Source of the DNA: Flavobacteriaceae bacterium
GTDB lineage: Bacteria; Bacteroidota; Bacteroidia; Flavobacteriales; Flavobacteriaceae
Reading direction: 5' to 3'
DNA length: 33,361 nucleotides
NCBI GenBank assembly: GCA_002707025.1
Contig: PALG01000021.1
Coordinates: 1 to 33,361 of the forward strand
Both the position numbers and the translations under genes were made by a program. Below the pieces are notes generated by a model. The model had not been told where the DNA came from. It searched no databases and was given only the letters and a program-made list of their open reading frames with translations. Shown here one piece after another: positions 8,901 through 17,581 of this stretch (its first letter is position 1; each line of letters starts with the position of its first letter).

Positions 8901-9382
8901 TTAAGGAGTTTAAACTCCACAGGAAGCGAAGTATTTTCAGTACGCACCAAAGTGAATGGAGTGGTAAGCACCATGGTCACCATCGCTGTTGGTTCGGGTT
9001 TTTTCTCTTTTACAAATACCACAAAAGCATCATTGGTTTTTTCAATTTTTGACACGGAAACAGAAAAACCTCCCGAATTTTGTTGTCCCATATTCAAAAA
9101 AAGGACCAACTGTTTAGAAAAATCGACTTCGGGAATGGGAATTCCGGGTTTTCGGGTACTGTTAATCCTATTAAAAACCTCCTGAAGTCTTTCCGAAGAA
9201 CGAATCACCTCATAGTTTTTCATATCGATATTGCTCTGGGAATCTTCTACAAGTAATTCAAAAGAAACTTTGGAAGCTCCTTGATCCGCCCCTTCATTTG
9301 AAGTATTTTGTGATTTACAACCCACTAACACCAATAAAAAAAATAGAATATTACCGTACCACATGCGCCAAAGCTTTTTCAT
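8897..9382 (-). CDS. Lipoprotein with PrcB-C-like domain
   Basis: The product of about 161 residues starts MKKLWRMWYG, followed by a hydrophobic segment and the lipobox LVGC, then a polar linker; it should be a lipid-anchored periplasmic or outer-membrane protein. The C-terminal half (QLVLFLNMGQQNSGGFSVSV, then VVFVKEKKPEPTAMVTMV, then PFTLVRT) resembles the PrcB C-terminal domain, known from a Treponema protease complex subunit; here only the fold is inferred. Two starts are reasonable: ATG 9382, which gives a basic n-region, and ATG 9364. Both overlap the end of bshA (stop at 9351), so it is the last gene of the long minus-strand operon and probably translationally coupled. Confidence 0.75.
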   Translation of the reverse strand: MKKLWRMWYGNILFFLLVLVGCKSQNTSNEGADQGASKVSFELLVEDSQSNIDMKNYEVIRSSERLQEVFNRINSTRKPGIPIPEVDFSKQLVLFLNMGQQNSGGFSVSVSKIEKTNDAFVVFVKEKKPEPTAMVTMVLTTPFTLVRTENTSLPVEFKLLN

Positions 9383-10484
9383 ACACTTCTTCGTATAAAG
9401 GTACAATATTTTTAGTTTCGAATTTGGAGGCTACTTCCCTAGCCTGCCTTTTATACTGGGAAAGAGTAGCGTTACTTTTTAATATTTCGAGCGCATGGGC
9501 GGCCATTCCCTCAACATCGCCTATATCATTTAAAAATCCGCTGACCCCGTGTTCATTCACTTCTGGGAGTCCGCCGGTATTGGTTGAAATGACCGGCACA
9601 CCACTCGCCATGGCTTCCAAAGCTGCCAGCCCAAAGCTTTCTTTTTCCGAAGTAAGCACAAACAAATCGCTGAAACTTAAAATTTTATTCACTTCGTCGC
9701 TATTTCCCAAAAAGTGTACTTTTTCTTCGATGCCTTTAGCAACACAAAGGTTTTCGGCTGCTTCTTTTTCAGGGCCTTCCCCAACCATGATTAATTTGGA
9801 AGGTACCTGTTCCTGTATTCGGTCAAACACTTCAATAACGTCCATGATGCGTTTTACAGGCCGTAAATTACTTACATGCGTAATAATGTATTCATCCTCA
9901 CGAGCCATCATCGCCCGTTGGCAATCGGTAAAAGAGGCATTGTATTTTTCAATATCAATGAAATTGGGAACAACATCGATATCATTTTTCACATCAAACA
10001 AACGAAGGGTGTCCTCTTTCAGACTTTGGGAAACCGAAGTTACCGCGTCACTTTTATTAATGCTGAAAGTCACCGCGGGTTTATAAAATGGGTGATTCCC
10101 TACCAAGGTGATGTCGGTTCCGTGTAGCGTGGTGACCATGGGGATCTTAATTCCCTCTTCTTCCAGCATTTTTTTCGCCATGTAACCTGCATAAGCATGC
10201 GGAATGGCATAATGTACGTGCAATAAATCCAATTGATGCTCTTTGACAACATTAACTAGTTTACTGGAAAGGGCCAATTCGTAAGGCTGGTATTGAAATA
10301 AAGGATATTTGGGAACCATCACTTCGTGAAAATGAATATGATGCGAAAGCAGTTCAAGTCGTACCGGTTGTTTGTAGGTAATGAAATGTACTTCATGTCC
10401 CTTATCGGAAAGGGCGATTCCCAGTTCGGTTGCCACAACACCACTTCCACCGAAGGTGGGATAACATACAATTCCTATTTTCAT
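9351..10484 (-). CDS. bshA: N-acetyl-alpha-D-glucosaminyl L-malate synthase
   Basis: This 377-residue GT4 glycosyltransferase matches BshA throughout. It has the GT-B N-terminal glycine loop (YPTFGGSGVVATELG at 8-22), HVHYAIPHAYAGY near 94, TTLHGTDITLVG near 120, NLRPVKR in the linker to the second domain, and the nucleotide-sugar motif EKESFGLAALEAMASG near 285 with the paired Glu residues. BshA joins GlcNAc from UDP-GlcNAc to L-malate, the first step of bacillithiol synthesis, in the cytoplasm. bshB and bshC are not in this window. The ATG at 10484 lies 4 nt after the end of the GH3-beta-lactamase gene, and the downstream lipoprotein gene overlaps its 3' end. Confidence 0.93.
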   Translation of the reverse strand: MKIGIVCYPTFGGSGVVATELGIALSDKGHEVHFITYKQPVRLELLSHHIHFHEVMVPKYPLFQYQPYELALSSKLVNVVKEHQLDLLHVHYAIPHAYAGYMAKKMLEEEGIKIPMVTTLHGTDITLVGNHPFYKPAVTFSINKSDAVTSVSQSLKEDTLRLFDVKNDIDVVPNFIDIEKYNASFTDCQRAMMAREDEYIITHVSNLRPVKRIMDVIEVFDRIQEQVPSKLIMVGEGPEKEAAENLCVAKGIEEKVHFLGNSDEVNKILSFSDLFVLTSEKESFGLAALEAMASGVPVISTNTGGLPEVNEHGVSGFLNDIGDVEGMAAHALEILKSNATLSQYKRQAREVASKFETKNIVPLYEEVYEKALAHVVR

Positions 10485-10488
10485 AGCT

Positions 10489-13407
10489 TTATCTTTTAAT
10501 CGCTTCGTAAATCACCTCCTGAATTCTACTTCGAAGATCACTACTTATCAGCATTCTGTTATCTGCCGTAGGGTACGTTCTGTTGGACAGAAATACATAT
10601 ACAATTTCTTCATCTGGGTCGGCCCAAGTAAAGGTTCCCGTAAATCCGCTGTGTCCAAAACTAGTCATGGAAACGCACCCACAGGTAGGGCCTACGTCTC
10701 CCAATTGGGGTTTGTCAAAGCCAACGCCACGACGAACATCATCTTCACAAAAATAGCAAGTGTTGAAAGCATCAATCGTTTCTGGATTGATATACCGTTT
10801 TCCACCATAAAACCCTTTCCACAAGTACATTTGCATGATTTTGGCAATATCGTTGGCATTACTAAATAGTCCCGCATGACCACTTACACCACCCAACATG
10901 GCAGCACCTTGGTCGTGCACATGGCCTTGAACTTTCTGCATTCTAAAATAATTATCTTCTTCGGTAGGCGGTATGCTGTTTAAAGGGAATTTTTCCAACG
11001 GAAGATACGTAGTATGGGTAGCCCCTAAGGATTCATACAAATCCCGTTGTACTAAATTGTCCAACGGAGTCCCGTAAAATTCCTCCAGGTATTTTTTTAG
11101 AATATAGAAAGGCAAATCACTATACTTATACCCTAGCCGATCTCTTAATTCACTCTCCCTAATTTCCCCAAAAATACTATCGCGATAATCTTTTCGCATG
11201 TACATGTTTTCAGCGACCTTAATACTGAAGTCCCCTTCTGGCTTTCGGGAATAGTAATCGATAGAAGGACCTCCCGTTACCGTATCCAATGTCTTTACAT
11301 AGAAAGGAATCCAAGCTTTAAGGCGCGCATAGTGTGACAAAAGGTGTTTTAAATCAACATCCTTTTTATTTGAATTTTGATATTCGGGAAGCATTTCGGA
11401 AAGTTTGGAATCCATTGTTAAAATCCCTCGATCAAAAAGTCGCATCACCATAGGAAGCGTCGCTAGGATTTTCGTAAGGGAAGCTACATCGTAAACATCG
11501 TCATCTGAAACCCGTATTTTTTTCTCGGGAGTATGATAGCCAAAATGATGCTGGTAAACAATTTTTCCCTTTCGGGCCACTACAATCTGGGCGCCTGGGT
11601 ACATACCTGCCCAATACCCATTACGGGCTAAGGTGTCTATTTTCTTTAAGATGTCACTGTCCAGCCCCACACTTTCGGGAACGCCGTATTGCAGCCTTTT
11701 AATTTGTTTTGTTTCAATGGAAGTACCCACAGGAAACTCCGCACCAATAGACACGGGTAACATCCCTTGCGCATCTCGCGCCCCAAAGATGAGTTGCGCC
11801 GATAACTCTTGGGCCACTTCACTATTTTGATAGGAAATCACGATGCCTTCAAAATTGGTGAAAGATTTTATATCCAATAAGGCATAAGGCCTCGTAAAAA
11901 CATCTAAAATTACTTTATTGGTTCGGGCGATTTCATACATCCACACCAACTCTTTCTCATCTATTTTATAGCTTTTCCATGGGTTGTCATTCGATTTATG
12001 GAAGCCCATGATGACATAATCGTAAGATTTTAATTTTTGAATATAATCATCTAAACTAAAAGCTTTTACCCAATCTACCTTAGTGTATTTATTCAAGGTT
12101 TCCAAAAAGGGAGTTCCAGAATCATCCCCAAAATTTACATAGGCTATTTTTGTATTTTGAAGGTTTTGTATAGGAAGTACGGCCGAATCGTTTTTAATTA
12201 CGGTAAGTGCTTTTTCCATAGCTGTTTCGTAAAGCACTTTATCTTCAGCTGCATTTAAATCATTTACGATATTCTCTATCACCACAGGCTGGTAATTATT
12301 TAACCCCGCCTTGTATTTAGCCTGAAGGATTTTCTTTACCGAATACGCCAAACGTCCTTCGGTAATGATTCCTTCCCTAAAAGCATTCACTAATAGTTGA
12401 TGGGCTTTGGGAACATCTTCAGAAATCAATAACACATCATTTCCCGCCAAAAAAGCGGCTAAATCTATTTCCCCGGGTTCCTTAAAATTGGCAGCGCCTT
12501 TCATATTCAAAGCATCCGTAAAGATAAGTCCGTTGAAGCCCAATTCCCCTTTCAGGAGTCCTCCCACCACATCTTTGGAAATAGAGGAAGGATAGCCCAT
12601 TTCAGAAATAATAGACGGAATATTTAAATGCGCCACCATGACACTGCTCAATCCCTCTTGCACTAAGTATTTATAAGGATACAGCTCTATGGAATCCAAT
12701 CGCTTTTTGTCAAAATGAAGTGTGGGAAGCGTTTTGTGCGAATCGCTATCGGTATCTCCGTGCCCTGGGAAATGCTTTGCATTGGCCAAAACGCCGGTAC
12801 TTTGCATGCCTTTCATAAAAGCCAATGACTTCTGGGTGACAAACTCCCTGGACTCTCCAAAAGAACGGTTTCCAATAATAGGGTTATTGGGATTGGTATT
12901 GATATCTACCACAGGGGCAAAGTTGAAATGTACTCCTAGGCGTTTGCAGTGTTCACCTATTCGCTGTCCAACCTGCTCTACAATACGATCATCCTTGATA
13001 GCGCCCAAGGTCATGTTCCATGGGTAAGCAAAGGTTGAGTCCAATCGCATTGCCAGGCCCCATTCGGCATCCATTCCTATTAATAAAGGCACTTGGGAGG
13101 TTTCTTGAAATCGATTGTTAATGGTAGCCTGCCTTACGGGACCACCTTTCGAAAAAATGATTCCGCCGATATAATAGTCTTTAATTAGGTTTTCTACCCG
13201 GTCTATTTTCGACTGGGGATCACTGGAAAAGAGGTCGACCATAAACAATTGCCCTACCTTTTCCTGAAGCGACATATTGCCATAGATACTGTCTACCCAT
13301 TGCTGTTGTTGTTCCAATTCACTTTCCACCAACAAGGGATTAATTTGCTGTGCAAAAAATGATAGGGTAAAAACGATAAAAAGAGAGGTTAAAACAATTC
13401 GCTTCAT
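10489..13407 (-). CDS. GH3 (NagZ-like) - serine beta-lactamase-family fusion protein
   Basis: The 972-residue protein begins MKRIVLTSLFIVFTLSFFAQ, a signal peptide, which is why ATG 13407 is preferred over the upstream in-frame ATG at 13452 that would overlap the preceding gene. Residues about 25-370 are a GH3 catalytic domain with the NagZ-type KHFPGHGDTDSDSHK motif near 208-222 (Asp/His dyad) and FTDALNMKG near 294. Residues about 400-590 resemble the GH3 C-terminal domain. From about 605 there is a beta-lactamase/PBP-type serine hydrolase domain with SLTK near 642 (SxxK), a Tyr in KYSDLP near 756, and HSG near 917 in place of KTG. NagZ-type enzymes remove GlcNAc from muropeptides; joining one to a serine peptidase or amidase-like domain suggests peptidoglycan turnover in the periplasm. 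This fusion is known in Bacteroidota; the specificity of the second half is inferred. Confidence 0.9.
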   Translation of the reverse strand: MKRIVLTSLFIVFTLSFFAQQINPLLVESELEQQQQWVDSIYGNMSLQEKVGQLFMVDLFSSDPQSKIDRVENLIKDYYIGGIIFSKGGPVRQATINNRFQETSQVPLLIGMDAEWGLAMRLDSTFAYPWNMTLGAIKDDRIVEQVGQRIGEHCKRLGVHFNFAPVVDINTNPNNPIIGNRSFGESREFVTQKSLAFMKGMQSTGVLANAKHFPGHGDTDSDSHKTLPTLHFDKKRLDSIELYPYKYLVQEGLSSVMVAHLNIPSIISEMGYPSSISKDVVGGLLKGELGFNGLIFTDALNMKGAANFKEPGEIDLAAFLAGNDVLLISEDVPKAHQLLVNAFREGIITEGRLAYSVKKILQAKYKAGLNNYQPVVIENIVNDLNAAEDKVLYETAMEKALTVIKNDSAVLPIQNLQNTKIAYVNFGDDSGTPFLETLNKYTKVDWVKAFSLDDYIQKLKSYDYVIMGFHKSNDNPWKSYKIDEKELVWMYEIARTNKVILDVFTRPYALLDIKSFTNFEGIVISYQNSEVAQELSAQLIFGARDAQGMLPVSIGAEFPVGTSIETKQIKRLQYGVPESVGLDSDILKKIDTLARNGYWAGMYPGAQIVVARKGKIVYQHHFGYHTPEKKIRVSDDDVYDVASLTKILATLPMVMRLFDRGILTMDSKLSEMLPEYQNSNKKDVDLKHLLSHYARLKAWIPFYVKTLDTVTGGPSIDYYSRKPEGDFSIKVAENMYMRKDYRDSIFGEIRESELRDRLGYKYSDLPFYILKKYLEEFYGTPLDNLVQRDLYESLGATHTTYLPLEKFPLNSIPPTEEDNYFRMQKVQGHVHDQGAAMLGGVSGHAGLFSNANDIAKIMQMYLWKGFYGGKRYINPETIDAFNTCYFCEDDVRRGVGFDKPQLGDVGPTCGCVSMTSFGHSGFTGTFTWADPDEEIVYVFLSNRTYPTADNRMLISSDLRSRIQEVIYEAIKR

Positions 13408-13427
13408 AAAGTCGAATGTAACAAAAA

Positions 13428-13913
13428 CTATGCTAAAAATCGGCTGTGCCAACTATCTTTTGCAGGCACTTCCCAGTGCTCTAGATATTCGGCCTTGGTA
13501 TTCACTAAATTATTAAAAACAACCGTGTTTTTGGACACGGAATTATTCTTAGCCATTTTTCTGAAATCTGCTAAAGACTTGTGTGCTATAAAGTCACCAT
13601 TATAAAAAGTGACATTCATCTTATCCAGTAAATCTACACCGATAGCTTTTTCCAAATGCTGAATAAACCGCACGGAAGTATCGATGCTACATCCTGAAGC
13701 AGAAGCATTGGCTTGGTTGAGACCGATTACAATAAAACGATGGTATTTTATCTCGAAACCTGCTTCCAGATCTGCCCCATGGGCCGTCCACTGAGTTAAA
13801 AAAGCCTTCATTTCCTTAGAAATAAAATCCACTTCCACATCGGTCAATTTTCTATTGGATTGGTAAATCCATATTCTGGAATCTTCCGGTAAATTTTCAA
13901 AATCGGTTAACAT
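13428..13913 (-). CDS. Conserved flavobacterial protein, unknown function
   Basis: This is a 161-residue soluble protein (MLTDFENLPEDSRIWIYQSN...) with no signal peptide or membrane segment. Close relatives in flavobacteria are, as I recall, often labelled ABC transporter ATPase, but I see no Walker A P-loop, signature or Walker B motif here, so that name is not supported. Noticeable segments are SRIWIYQSNRKLT, QWTAHGADL, ASGCSIDTSVRF (one conserved-looking Cys) and VVFNNLVNTKAEYLEHWEVP. It sits 2 nt after the CCG-domain gene and 20 nt before the GH3 fusion, so it is certainly in the same transcript. Confidence 0.8.
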   Translation of the reverse strand: MLTDFENLPEDSRIWIYQSNRKLTDVEVDFISKEMKAFLTQWTAHGADLEAGFEIKYHRFIVIGLNQANASASGCSIDTSVRFIQHLEKAIGVDLLDKMNVTFYNGDFIAHKSLADFRKMAKNNSVSKNTVVFNNLVNTKAEYLEHWEVPAKDSWHSRFLA

Positions 13914-13915
13914 AC

Positions 13916-14707
13916 TTATAAATCTTCTGCATTAGCAATCATTTCGGCAATATCCATAACTTCCACTGTAGCTTCCTTTTCCTTGGCTTTTACCCCATCG
14001 GTAAGCATTGTATTGCAAAAGGGGCAACCTGCTGCAATAATAGAGGGTTCTGTTTCCAGGGCTTCTTCTGTACGTTCCACATTCACGTCCTTATCCCCTT
14101 TTTCGGGTTCCTTGAACATTTGAGCCCCTCCAGCCCCGCAGCAAAGTCCGCGTGACTTACAGCGCTTCATTTCCACCAATTCCACTTCTAACTTCTGAAG
14201 TAATTCCCTAGGCGCTTCGTATTCGTTGTTAGCCCTTCCCAAATAACAAGGATCATGGAAGGTTATTTTTTTTCCTTTGAACTTCCCTCCTTCTACTTTC
14301 AGCCTTCCTTCATGAAGCAGCGATTTTAAGAACTGCGTATGGTGCAGCACTTCATAGTTTCCGCCTAAGTCGGGATATTCATTTTTCAAGGTATTGAAGC
14401 AATGCGGACAGGTGGTGACTATCTTTTTAATTTCATAACCGTCAAGCACTTGAATATTCATCATGGCTTGCATCTGGAACAAGAATTCATTTCCGGCACG
14501 TTTAGCGGGATCCCCTGTACAGCCCTCTTCGGTTCCTAGCACCGCAAAATCTACTTTTGCATTATTTAAGATCTTTGCAAAAGCCTTCGTGATTTTTTTG
14601 GCACGATCATCAAAACTTCCAGCGCAGCCCACCCAAAATAATACTTCAGGTTGTTTGCCTTGCGCCATAAATTCGGCCATGGTAGGAACTTTTAATGTTT
14701 CGCTCAT
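13916..14707 (-). CDS. CCG-domain (HdrB-like) Fe-S protein
   Basis: The 263-residue product carries two cysteine-rich CCG-type motifs: TCPHCFNTLKNEYP near 97 with DPCYLGR near 151 and CCGAGG near 187, and the final GCPFCNTML near 228; an early VGCAGSFDDRA at about 27 completes the set. Such domains in HdrB, GlpC and LutA-type proteins bind a noncubane or 4Fe-4S centre and take part in thiol/disulfide or quinone-linked electron transfer. It has no membrane segment. The membrane 4Fe-4S gene lies in the same operon, separated only by a small HAD gene, and together they look like an HdrB/HdrC-like pair. The electron donor and acceptor are not evident from the sequence. Confidence 0.88.
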   Translation of the reverse strand: MSETLKVPTMAEFMAQGKQPEVLFWVGCAGSFDDRAKKITKAFAKILNNAKVDFAVLGTEEGCTGDPAKRAGNEFLFQMQAMMNIQVLDGYEIKKIVTTCPHCFNTLKNEYPDLGGNYEVLHHTQFLKSLLHEGRLKVEGGKFKGKKITFHDPCYLGRANNEYEAPRELLQKLEVELVEMKRCKSRGLCCGAGGAQMFKEPEKGDKDVNVERTEEALETEPSIIAAGCPFCNTMLTDGVKAKEKEATVEVMDIAEMIANAEDL

Positions 14708-14716
14708 AATAGTGTA

Positions 14717-15151
14717 TTAATCTTCAAAAACCTGAATCGTGACTTCTTTATCTACCAAATCGGTAAACTTTCCTTTGTATCGTGTCGCCTTTACTAAATG
14801 GTTATCGATCCAGTGATAGTTACCCCCGCGAGGTTTTCCCATCAACAAAGAATGATAGTTAAATCCGTTATCGGCAAGCCATTTTTCAGTTACTCCCCGA
14901 TGATCTTCAGTTCTGGAGGTAAAAAAACAAATCACATGTCCTTCTTCGTACCATTTATTTAAGGTTTTCAGTGCATCTGGATATACCTGGGCCGTAGCCA
15001 TACGCTCGGGTTCCTCATTAGGGATATCATCACAGATAGTTCCGTCGATATCGATGAGGTAATTTTTAATTCCCTTAGGCAACACAGGGCTTACATGCTC
15101 CCCCGCTTCCATTTTTTCATGTAAAAGTTTATCTACTTCCTCTTTTTTCAT
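14717..15151 (-). CDS. HAD-superfamily phosphatase-like protein
   Basis: This is a 144-residue protein with HAD motif I in NYLIDIDGTICDD (near residues 31-43; DxDGT with both catalytic Asp residues), motif II in CFFTSRTEDHRG (near 75-86), and KPRGGNYHWIDNH near 105-117 providing the Lys and acidic residue of motifs III/IV. There is no cap domain of any size, so the substrate may be a macromolecule or a phosphorylated small molecule; I cannot name it. It is inserted between the membrane 4Fe-4S gene (19-nt gap) and the CCG gene (9-nt gap), in the same operon. Confidence 0.82.
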   Translation of the reverse strand: MKKEEVDKLLHEKMEAGEHVSPVLPKGIKNYLIDIDGTICDDIPNEEPERMATAQVYPDALKTLNKWYEEGHVICFFTSRTEDHRGVTEKWLADNGFNYHSLLMGKPRGGNYHWIDNHLVKATRYKGKFTDLVDKEVTIQVFED

Positions 15152-15170
15152 CTCCTTCGTTTTTCGATGT

Positions 15171-16472
15171 TTATGATTCCTTTATCCAATTTGCCCGATC
15201 CATTTGGTTAAATGGCCATGGGGCGGAGTTGTTTTCAATATTGGTCATGGTAATGTTTAACTCGTTGGGAGCGGCAGATTGCTCCATAACGAGGTATTGG
15301 CGCATATCCATAATAATGGAAAGCGGATCGATACTTACCGGGCACGCTTCCACACAGGCATTACAAGTAGTGCAAGCCCACAATTCTTCCCGGGTGATGT
15401 AATCGTCTAGCAATTGTTTTCCGTCGGGCTGAAACTCGCCGTTTTTATCGATGTTCTTACCAACGGCTTCCAAACGGTCACGGGTGTCCATCATAATTTT
15501 TCTAGGCGAAAGCTTTTTCCCAGTCTGGTTGGCTGGGCATTCACTGGTACAACGTCCACACTCGGTACAGGTATATGCATTTAAAAGTTGCGTAGTAGAT
15601 AAATCCATAACATCGCTTGCACCAAATTTGGCAGGAGCTTCAGCCCCTTCTGCCGGAGCAGCGTAGGGATCGGCACTAGGATCCATCATGAGCTTTACCT
15701 CGTTGGTAACCGATTCAAGGTTTTTGAATTTTCCTTTAGGGGCCACCCTTCCGAAGTACACATTAGGGAAAGCCAGAATAATATGCAAATGCTTACTAAA
15801 GTATAAATAATTCAGGAATATCAGTATCCCCAAAATATGCAACCACCATGCCACTCGCTCAATAAGATGAAGCGTGGCTTCGGAAGTTCCCGAGAACCAT
15901 CCCGCAATATATTTTGAAATGACGTTTCCTTGATTCATCTCCTGAAAACTCACATCGGTCGCGTTCATTAACAAAAACAGTCCCATCAAAACCATTTCAA
16001 AATACAGGATAAAATTCCCGTCGTTTTTAGGCCATCCTTTCATTTCGGGTTTCCAGAAACGCTTAAGTTTTAACGCATTCCTCCGCAACCAAAATACTAC
16101 TACAGAGACAAATACCAAAACCGCTAATATTTCAAAAGAGGCAATTAAAAATCCGTAGAAGCTCCCCATAAAGGAAAAGATACGATGGGTACCAAACAAG
16201 CCGTCAATGATAATTTCCAGCACTTCAATATTGATAATAATGAACCCCACATAAACGATAATATGGAGCATTCCCGAAATAGGACGCACGACCATTTTAG
16301 ACTGTCCAAGTGCGATTTTAATGACGTTGTTCCACCGTTCCTTTTTATGATCGGATGCATCTACCTTTTGACCTAGTTTGATGTTTCGGATCACTTTTTT
16401 GATGTTTCGGGCAAAATACCCGACGCCCAACACTAGGGCCAGCAAAAACAATATGTTAGGGATATACTGCAT
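15171..16472 (-). CDS. Membrane-bound 4Fe-4S dicluster protein (HdrC/NarI-like)
   Basis: The 433-residue protein has an N-terminal membrane part with about five to six hydrophobic segments (for example PNILFLLALVLGVGYF at the start, then segments near 65-90, 103-128, 153-170 and 208-230). It is followed by a cytoplasmic ferredoxin region with CTECGRCTSECP near 299 and CTTCNACVEACP near 364, each followed by a further Pro-flanked cluster ligand environment. The design is like HdrC/HdrE or NarI-linked quinone-reactive subunits. With the CCG-domain protein at 13916-14707 it probably forms an electron-transfer complex at the inner membrane. Its ATG overlaps the stop of the MCE gene by one base (TAATG), indicating translational coupling. 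Confidence 0.88.
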   Translation of the reverse strand: MQYIPNILFLLALVLGVGYFARNIKKVIRNIKLGQKVDASDHKKERWNNVIKIALGQSKMVVRPISGMLHIIVYVGFIIINIEVLEIIIDGLFGTHRIFSFMGSFYGFLIASFEILAVLVFVSVVVFWLRRNALKLKRFWKPEMKGWPKNDGNFILYFEMVLMGLFLLMNATDVSFQEMNQGNVISKYIAGWFSGTSEATLHLIERVAWWLHILGILIFLNYLYFSKHLHIILAFPNVYFGRVAPKGKFKNLESVTNEVKLMMDPSADPYAAPAEGAEAPAKFGASDVMDLSTTQLLNAYTCTECGRCTSECPANQTGKKLSPRKIMMDTRDRLEAVGKNIDKNGEFQPDGKQLLDDYITREELWACTTCNACVEACPVSIDPLSIIMDMRQYLVMEQSAAPNELNITMTNIENNSAPWPFNQMDRANWIKES

Positions 16473-17425
16473 TAGGGTTGTTCTTCTTGAGGTGGATCAT
16501 ACGGCTTGGGTCTTTTTCCGAAGAGGGAAAAATGCACATAGCGTTTCGGGTTTAGCTTCATGTCTTGTAACAACTGCTCCAATTGCTTGGCCGCGCCCTC
16601 CAAGTTATCGTAAAGTTTTTCATCTTTTAAAAGCTTCCCAACACTTCCTTCCCCATTTTCAATTTGCGTAGCAATTTGATTGAATTTATCGATGCTATTT
16701 TGCAAATCCCGCATCATTTTACCTGTTTCTATTTGTGCCAGGGAGTCGGAAAACTTTGCGAAGTTTTCTGTAGTTTTATCTAGGTTTGTAAAGGTATTTC
16801 CCAGTTTTTCTTCATTTTCGGCCAACAAACCATTCATTTTGGAGGCAGCACCATTAAAAGAAGTCATTGTGGTATTGAGTTTGGCTATGCTCTCCCGAAG
16901 GTTATTCTTGGTTTTATCGTCCAGCACTTGATCAATGTCTGACAATACACTATCCAATTTCTCCATAGTAGAAAGTACGCTTTTCTCAATAGGTGTAAAA
17001 CGCTCCAAGATGCCATCGATTATTCCGGCTTGCATGGCCCCCATTAAGGTATCTCCCGGTTGAGCCATGGTATTACTCGTGTAATCGGGAAGTACGCCTA
17101 AGTTATTTCCACCAATGATTCCACTGCTATAAATTTTAATGACACTTTTTCTGGAAAAGACAAAGTCTTTTTCAATGGTAAACTCCACAACCACATCTCC
17201 CCCTGTATTTTTTTCAAGGTAAACGTCTTTAACTTTTCCTACCTGCATTCCATTAACGGTTACTGGTGCACCTGGAGAGAGTCCAGCCACATTGTCGTAT
17301 TTTACGTAATAGATGTCGGCAGATTCAAAAAAGTCGGAACCCTTCAAAAAATTATACCCTAGAATGAATAGGACTATGGAGATAATGGCGAAAATTCCTG
17401 TTTTTACTTCTCTAGAGAGTTTCAA
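16472..17425 (-). CDS. MCE/MlaD-family protein
   Basis: This is a 317-residue protein: one N-terminal membrane anchor (TGIFAIISIVLFILGYNFL at about 8-26), then an MCE domain (YYVKYDNVAGLSPGAPVTVN with VGKVKDVYL, about 38-115), then a long helical, probably coiled-coil, tail rich in Asn, Thr and Leu, ending in a basic and Pro-rich segment. MCE proteins form hexamers that hold lipids in transit between inner and outer membranes, usually with a permease/ATPase pair (MlaE/MlaF), which is not in this window. It is the first gene of the long minus-strand operon, with a -7 element at 17449-17456. The amidase, LptD and TamB genes nearby fit an envelope-building neighbourhood. Confidence 0.9.
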   Translation of the reverse strand: MKLSREVKTGIFAIISIVLFILGYNFLKGSDFFESADIYYVKYDNVAGLSPGAPVTVNGMQVGKVKDVYLEKNTGGDVVVEFTIEKDFVFSRKSVIKIYSSGIIGGNNLGVLPDYTSNTMAQPGDTLMGAMQAGIIDGILERFTPIEKSVLSTMEKLDSVLSDIDQVLDDKTKNNLRESIAKLNTTMTSFNGAASKMNGLLAENEEKLGNTFTNLDKTTENFAKFSDSLAQIETGKMMRDLQNSIDKFNQIATQIENGEGSVGKLLKDEKLYDNLEGAAKQLEQLLQDMKLNPKRYVHFSLFGKRPKPYDPPQEEQP

Positions 17426-17448
17426 TGGGTTGGTTTTTTTGTTTTGAA

Positions 17449-17456
17449 CAAATTTA
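17449..17456 (-). promoter_or_regulatory. -7 promoter element TAAATTTG for the eight-gene operon
   Basis: An exact TAnnTTTG match on the minus strand, 23 nt before the ATG at 17425. The 156-nt gap behind it to the amidase gene suggests the operon starts here. No clear -33 TTG box is seen. Confidence 0.55.
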
Positions 17457-17581
17457 GAAATAAATATGCTAAGGTTGGGTTAAATTTTAATTTTTACTCA
17501 TAAAGTAACATTATCGATTTTTCCTGGAAAAAATATTTTTAGTTGAATTCAATCAATTGTTTTATTTATAGAAAGACCAAA

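Noticed and set aside
9298-10086. Long plus-strand open frame opposite bshA and other antisense frames inside large minus-strand genes
   Set aside because: They mirror the codon pattern of clearly recognised genes on the other strand and show no protein family features.
13408-13452. In-frame ATG 13452 as start of the GH3 fusion
   Set aside because: It would put 15 residues before an intact signal peptide and overlap the preceding gene; ATG 13407 gives a proper signal peptide.
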